Assembly (NCBI RefSeq): GCF_036181745.1
Contig: NZ_CP108080.1
Span: forward strand, 4,307,501-4,371,500
DNA length: 64,000 nucleotides
Direction of reading: 5' to 3'
DNA from: Streptomyces sp. NBC_00259
GTDB lineage: Bacteria > Actinomycetota > Actinomycetes > Streptomycetales > Streptomycetaceae
Every line of letters begins with the position of its first letter. Position 1 is the first letter of the stretch. Under the pieces are notes generated by a model. It saw only the letters and a list, made by a program, of their open reading frames with translations. It had not been told where the DNA came from and made no database searches. The translations under genes were made by a program, and so were the position numbers. Below, one piece after another: positions 60,648 to 64,000 of the stretch.

Positions 60648-63600
60648 ATGCGGTTCGGCCTGCTCGGTCCGCTGACCGTGCACGACGCCGCGGGCGAGAT
60701 CCGCACGGTGGGCAGCGCGAAGCTTCGTGCGCTGCTCGGCACGCTGCTGCTGCGCGCCAATCGCGTCGTACCCGTGGACGCCCTGAAAGATGCGCTCTGG
60801 GGCGAAGAACTTCCCGCCTCCGCCCACGCCTCCCTGCACAACCATGTCACCCGGCTGCGGCGACTGCTGGCCGAGGAGGGCCGGCTGCGGTCCGTGGCGC
60901 CCGGCTATGTGCTGCGGGTGGAGCCGGGCGAACTGGACATCGAGTCCTTCGAGCGGCACATCGGCACGGCACGCGCCGCGTACATCCGTGCCGTCGGCCG
61001 TGCCGCCGGCCGCGCCCCGCGCCCCGACCCCGCGTCGGCATCGGCGCCGGCGTCCGTACGCAACGAACCAGGCGCGGTACGGAACCAACCAGGCGCGCTA
61101 GGGGACGAATCGGACGACGGGCGCGACGACTGGGAGACCGTCGTCGACAGCTCCCGCGCGGCGCTCGACCTGTGGCGCGGCGACCCGCTCGACGGGCTGT
61201 ACGACCCCGAGGACGGCATTCCGGCTGCGGTGCGCCGCCTGCGCGAGTCGTGGCTGCTGCTCCTGGAGTGGCGGTACGACGCGTTCCTGCAGCTCGGCCG
61301 GCCCGACGGCCTGGAGCCGGAACTCGCCGCGCTGACCGCGCAGTTCCCGTTGCGTGAGGTGTTCCACCGGCAGCTGATGCTCGTACTGCACCGCACCGGG
61401 CGGCAGGCCGAGGCGCTGGCCACCTACCAGTCGCTGCGCCGCAGGCTCGTCGAAGAGCTCGGCATCGAACCGGGGCCCTCGGTCCGACAGGCGCACCAGG
61501 AAGTTCTCCAGGACCCGCGGTCGCCCGGAGACCTTCCGCCCGAGACCCCCGCCTCCCACTCCGCCGCTCACACCGCACCCGCACCCGCGCCCCACACCGC
61601 CCCCGCCCAGCTCCCGCCCGCCCCCGCGCACTTCACCGGACGCGAAGCGGTCGTCGCCGACCTGCGCTCCGTCCTCCTCGCCGGCCCCGCCCACCCCGCC
61701 GTCGCCGTCGTCAGCGGCATGGCCGGTGTCGGCAAGAGCGCCCTCGCCCTCCACGTCGCGCACAGCCTCCGCGACCGGTTCCCCGACGGACAGCTCCATC
61801 TGCATCTGCACGGCGCCACCCCGGGCATGACCCCGGTCGCGCCCTGCCAATCGCTCAACGCCCTCCTGCGGGATCTCGGGATCTCGCCGCGCGCCATCCC
61901 GGAACACCCGGACGCGGCCGCCGCGCTGCTGCGTTCCACGCTCGCGCCCACCCGCACCCTGCTGGTCCTCGACGACGCCGCGTCGGCCGCGCAGGTACGG
62001 CCGTTGCTGCCCGCCGGTACGGGCTGCGCCGTCATCGTCACCAGCCGCTCCCCGCTGACCGCGCTCGACGGCGCCGCGCGCTTCGCCCTGGGCCCGCTGA
62101 GCGTCCAGGACAGTGCCGCGCTGCTGCGCGCCGTGTCCGGCCGCGACGGCCAAGGGCCCGACAGCACCGACGACATGGACGGGCTCGCCGAGCTGTGCGG
62201 CCGGCTGCCCCTCGCGCTCCGTATCGCCGCCGCCCGGCTCGCCGCCCGCCGCGCCCTCACCCCCGCCGCCCTCGTGGGTCTCCTCGCCGCCGAGGCCGGC
62301 CGGCTCGACCACCTCGAATACGACGACCTGAGCGTGCGCCGTTCCCTGTCCGTCGCGCACGACGCCCTCGACCCCGACGCCGCCCTCGCCCTTCGCAGAC
62401 TGGGCGTGGTCGACCTTCCGGAGTACGACGCGGCGCTGGTCGCGCAGCTGATGGCGTCCGACGCGTCACAGCCCGCCGCGGACGAACGCCGCGCGGTGGC
62501 CGCGCTGGAACGGCTCGTCGACGTCGCGCTGCTCGACGAGGTCGCGTACGGCCGCTTCGTACCGCACGACCTGGTACGGGACTTCGCGCGCGAGCTCGCC
62601 GTACGGCTGGACGACGAGGACGAGCGCACGGCCACGGCCGAACGCGCCCTGCGCTGGTACGGGGAGTCCGCCCGGCAGGCGGGGCTGGCCCTGGTCCCCG
62701 CCCATCTGGCGGGCAACCGGGTGCCGCCGCCGATCGGCGAGGCCCCGTCCTTCGCCGGCGAGGCCGAGGCGCTCGCCTGGGGCGACCGCGAGCTGCCGGG
62801 ACTCGTCGCGCTGGCCCAGACGTACGCGCCGAAGTCGCGCACGGCGCTACGGGTCATCCGCGCCGCGCTCCCGTATCTCCAGCGGCGCGGACGCCTCCAG
62901 GAGCTCGGCGTCCTCAACGAGGTGGCGCTGGACGCCGCGCGGGAGGCCGGCGATCCCGAGGCCGAGGCGCACGCGCTGACCGATCTCGCCGGAGTGCACT
63001 TCATGCGCGGCCACAGCGAGCGCTCGCTCGCGCTCAACGACGAGGCCATCAGCCTGTGGCGCGGACTGGGCGAGGACAGCTGGGTCCAGCGGGGGCTCGC
63101 CAACCGGGGCATGCTGCTGGAACGTCTCGAACGGTACGAGGAAGCCGCCCTCGCACTGGAGGAGTCGCTCGCCTGCGCCCACCGCCTCGGCGACGACTAC
63201 GGGGAAGGGATCATCCTCAGCCACCTCGGCAATCTCCACGAGCACACCGACGCCCGTCTCGCCATCAGCTGCCACGAGCGAAGCCTCGCCGTCGGCGTCC
63301 GGCTCGGCAGTTCACTGCTGCGGCACACCGCCCACTGCAACATCGGCTACGCCCGCCTCACCCTCGGCGAGCCGGCCCTCGCCCTGGGCCACTTCGAGGA
63401 GTGCCTGGCCATCATCGGCGACGGCGACGAGGGCGACTGGCAGTCCCAGTCCCAGTCCCGGATCGGTCTCGTCCGCGCCCTGCGGGTCCTGGGACGCGGC
63501 GCCGCCGCCCTCCGCGAATGCACCCTCGTCCTGGAGCGCGCCGTGTCCCGCGGCGACGAGTTCACCGAGGGGCTGGCACGTCATGAACACGGGCTGCTGC

Positions 63601-63722
63601 TGAGCGCGGAGGGCCGTACCGACGAGGCGCTCGACGAGTGGCGCCGCGCGTACGCCTCCCTCGACGGGACGGACGCCAAGGCCCTCTCCGAGCTCCGTGA
63701 GCTCCTCGGCGAATCCGCCTGA
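60648..63722 (+). CDS. AfsR-type SARP transcriptional regulator
   Basis: This 1024-residue regulator has an N-terminal winged-helix plus BTAD SARP region (about residues 1-285; MRFGLLGPLTVHD, the NHVTRLRRLL helix and GYVLRV), an NB-ARC ATPase (~345-620; P-loop GMAGVGKSALAL, VLDDAASA, SRSPL), and TPR repeats (~730-1015). AfsR-like proteins activate antibiotic genes after phosphorylation. A Pro/Ala/Asn-rich insert (residues ~130-165) sits in BTAD. AGGAGGAAG precedes the ATG. A SigE-family sigma gene follows 54 bp downstream. Confidence 0.9.
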   Translation: MRFGLLGPLTVHDAAGEIRTVGSAKLRALLGTLLLRANRVVPVDALKDALWGEELPASAHASLHNHVTRLRRLLAEEGRLRSVAPGYVLRVEPGELDIESFERHIGTARAAYIRAVGRAAGRAPRPDPASASAPASVRNEPGAVRNQPGALGDESDDGRDDWETVVDSSRAALDLWRGDPLDGLYDPEDGIPAAVRRLRESWLLLLEWRYDAFLQLGRPDGLEPELAALTAQFPLREVFHRQLMLVLHRTGRQAEALATYQSLRRRLVEELGIEPGPSVRQAHQEVLQDPRSPGDLPPETPASHSAAHTAPAPAPHTAPAQLPPAPAHFTGREAVVADLRSVLLAGPAHPAVAVVSGMAGVGKSALALHVAHSLRDRFPDGQLHLHLHGATPGMTPVAPCQSLNALLRDLGISPRAIPEHPDAAAALLRSTLAPTRTLLVLDDAASAAQVRPLLPAGTGCAVIVTSRSPLTALDGAARFALGPLSVQDSAALLRAVSGRDGQGPDSTDDMDGLAELCGRLPLALRIAAARLAARRALTPAALVGLLAAEAGRLDHLEYDDLSVRRSLSVAHDALDPDAALALRRLGVVDLPEYDAALVAQLMASDASQPAADERRAVAALERLVDVALLDEVAYGRFVPHDLVRDFARELAVRLDDEDERTATAERALRWYGESARQAGLALVPAHLAGNRVPPPIGEAPSFAGEAEALAWGDRELPGLVALAQTYAPKSRTALRVIRAALPYLQRRGRLQELGVLNEVALDAAREAGDPEAEAHALTDLAGVHFMRGHSERSLALNDEAISLWRGLGEDSWVQRGLANRGMLLERLERYEEAALALEESLACAHRLGDDYGEGIILSHLGNLHEHTDARLAISCHERSLAVGVRLGSSLLRHTAHCNIGYARLTLGEPALALGHFEECLAIIGDGDEGDWQSQSQSRIGLVRALRVLGRGAAALRECTLVLERAVSRGDEFTEGLARHEHGLLLSAEGRTDEALDEWRRAYASLDGTDAKALSELRELLGESA

Positions 63723-63776
63723 ACATTTGCGCAGGTCCATCGCGTCAATGGGGTGAAGGCCAGGAGAGGGGCAAGG

Positions 63777-64000
63777 GTGGGGACGAGAAGATCCCGGACG
63801 GACGAGTTCATGGAGTTCGCGACCGGCCGCACGGGACATCTGTACCGATCCGCGTGCCTGCTCACGAGCGGGGACACCCATCTCGCAGAGGACCTGGTGC
63901 AGGAGACGCTCGGGCGGATGTACGGCCTGTGGGGCCGGATCTCCCGGATCGACAACCCCGCGGCGTACGCCCAGACCGTCCTCGTCCGCACCTTCCTCAC
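63777..64000 (+). CDS. SigE-family RNA polymerase sigma factor, N-terminal part
   Basis: The visible ~74 residues match a SigE-family extracytoplasmic-type sigma factor region 2: FATGRTGHLYRSACLLTSG, then HLAEDLVQETLGRMYGLW and the NPAAYAQTVLVRTFL helix. The gene runs off the window end. GTG start with AGGAG upstream; an earlier in-frame GTG at 63753 has no ribosome site. It lies directly after the SARP gene and may be co-transcribed. Confidence 0.85.
   Translation, partial: MGTRRSRTDEFMEFATGRTGHLYRSACLLTSGDTHLAEDLVQETLGRMYGLWGRISRIDNPAAYAQTVLVRTFL

Overview
This window reads as a chromosomal core segment of a Streptomyces (or very close relative). The DNA is very GC rich with G/C-ending codons, GTG and TTG starts are used, and the genes include WblA, BldG, a CRP-family regulator, a Tad/Flp locus, TopA with a lysine-rich tail, and a membrane-kinase fusion carrying thymidylate kinase. 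From memory of the Streptomyces coelicolor map, the order wblA - crp - nth - acs - tad - bldG - proton pyrophosphatase - topA - tmk - DNA polymerase III delta' matches the SCO3580 to SCO3540 block. That is remembered synteny, not a computed alignment.

Layout. 1-2450: accessory edge, with the 3' end of an IS3-family element, a compact two-gene cassette of unknown function (a 378-aa protein and a DUF4365 nuclease-fold protein), a long palindrome and tRNA-Pro. 2585-9489: cell-envelope genes (metallophosphoesterase, two polyprenol-type glycosyltransferases, YqeY protein, bifunctional penicillin-binding protein). 10003-16737: wblA, two ArsA-like ATPases, DUF4177, RidA, Nudix, metallo-beta-lactamase-fold and SPFH proteins. 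16869-24201: crp, nth, CoA-type Nudix, MarP-type protease, alpha/beta hydrolase, a holin-X-like membrane protein and NhaA. 24507-33960: acetyl-CoA synthetase, a SulP-carbonic anhydrase fusion, a deacetylase-like lipoprotein, a MinD/CooC-type ATPase, a degenerate Fic-like protein, the interval where the 6S-like RNA scr3559 is expected, and a HAD phosphatase. 34519-39602: tightly overlapping Tad/Flp genes. 39502-43048: a DEAD/DEAH helicase, bldG and its anti-sigma-like partner. 43321-58429: proton pyrophosphatase, lipoprotein, methyltransferase, topA, tmk fusion, holB and a secreted peptidase-like lipoprotein. 58584-64000: tRNA-Thr with a duplicated 3' end (attachment-site scar), small genes, a large AfsR-type SARP regulator and the start of a SigE-family sigma factor.

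How the genes fit together: most of the window is housekeeping (envelope synthesis, DNA repair and replication, acetate activation, ion homeostasis) mixed with developmental regulators (WblA, Crp, BldG with its partner, an Ssd-type TadZ). Translational coupling is common: many gene pairs overlap by the 4-base ATGA/GTGA type. The parts least explained by housekeeping are the two tRNA-associated accessory sites: the DUF4365 cassette beside tRNA-Pro, and the 724-bp insertion remnant at tRNA-Thr encoding a three-helix membrane protein. No CRISPR array, rRNA operon or biosynthetic gene cluster was seen.
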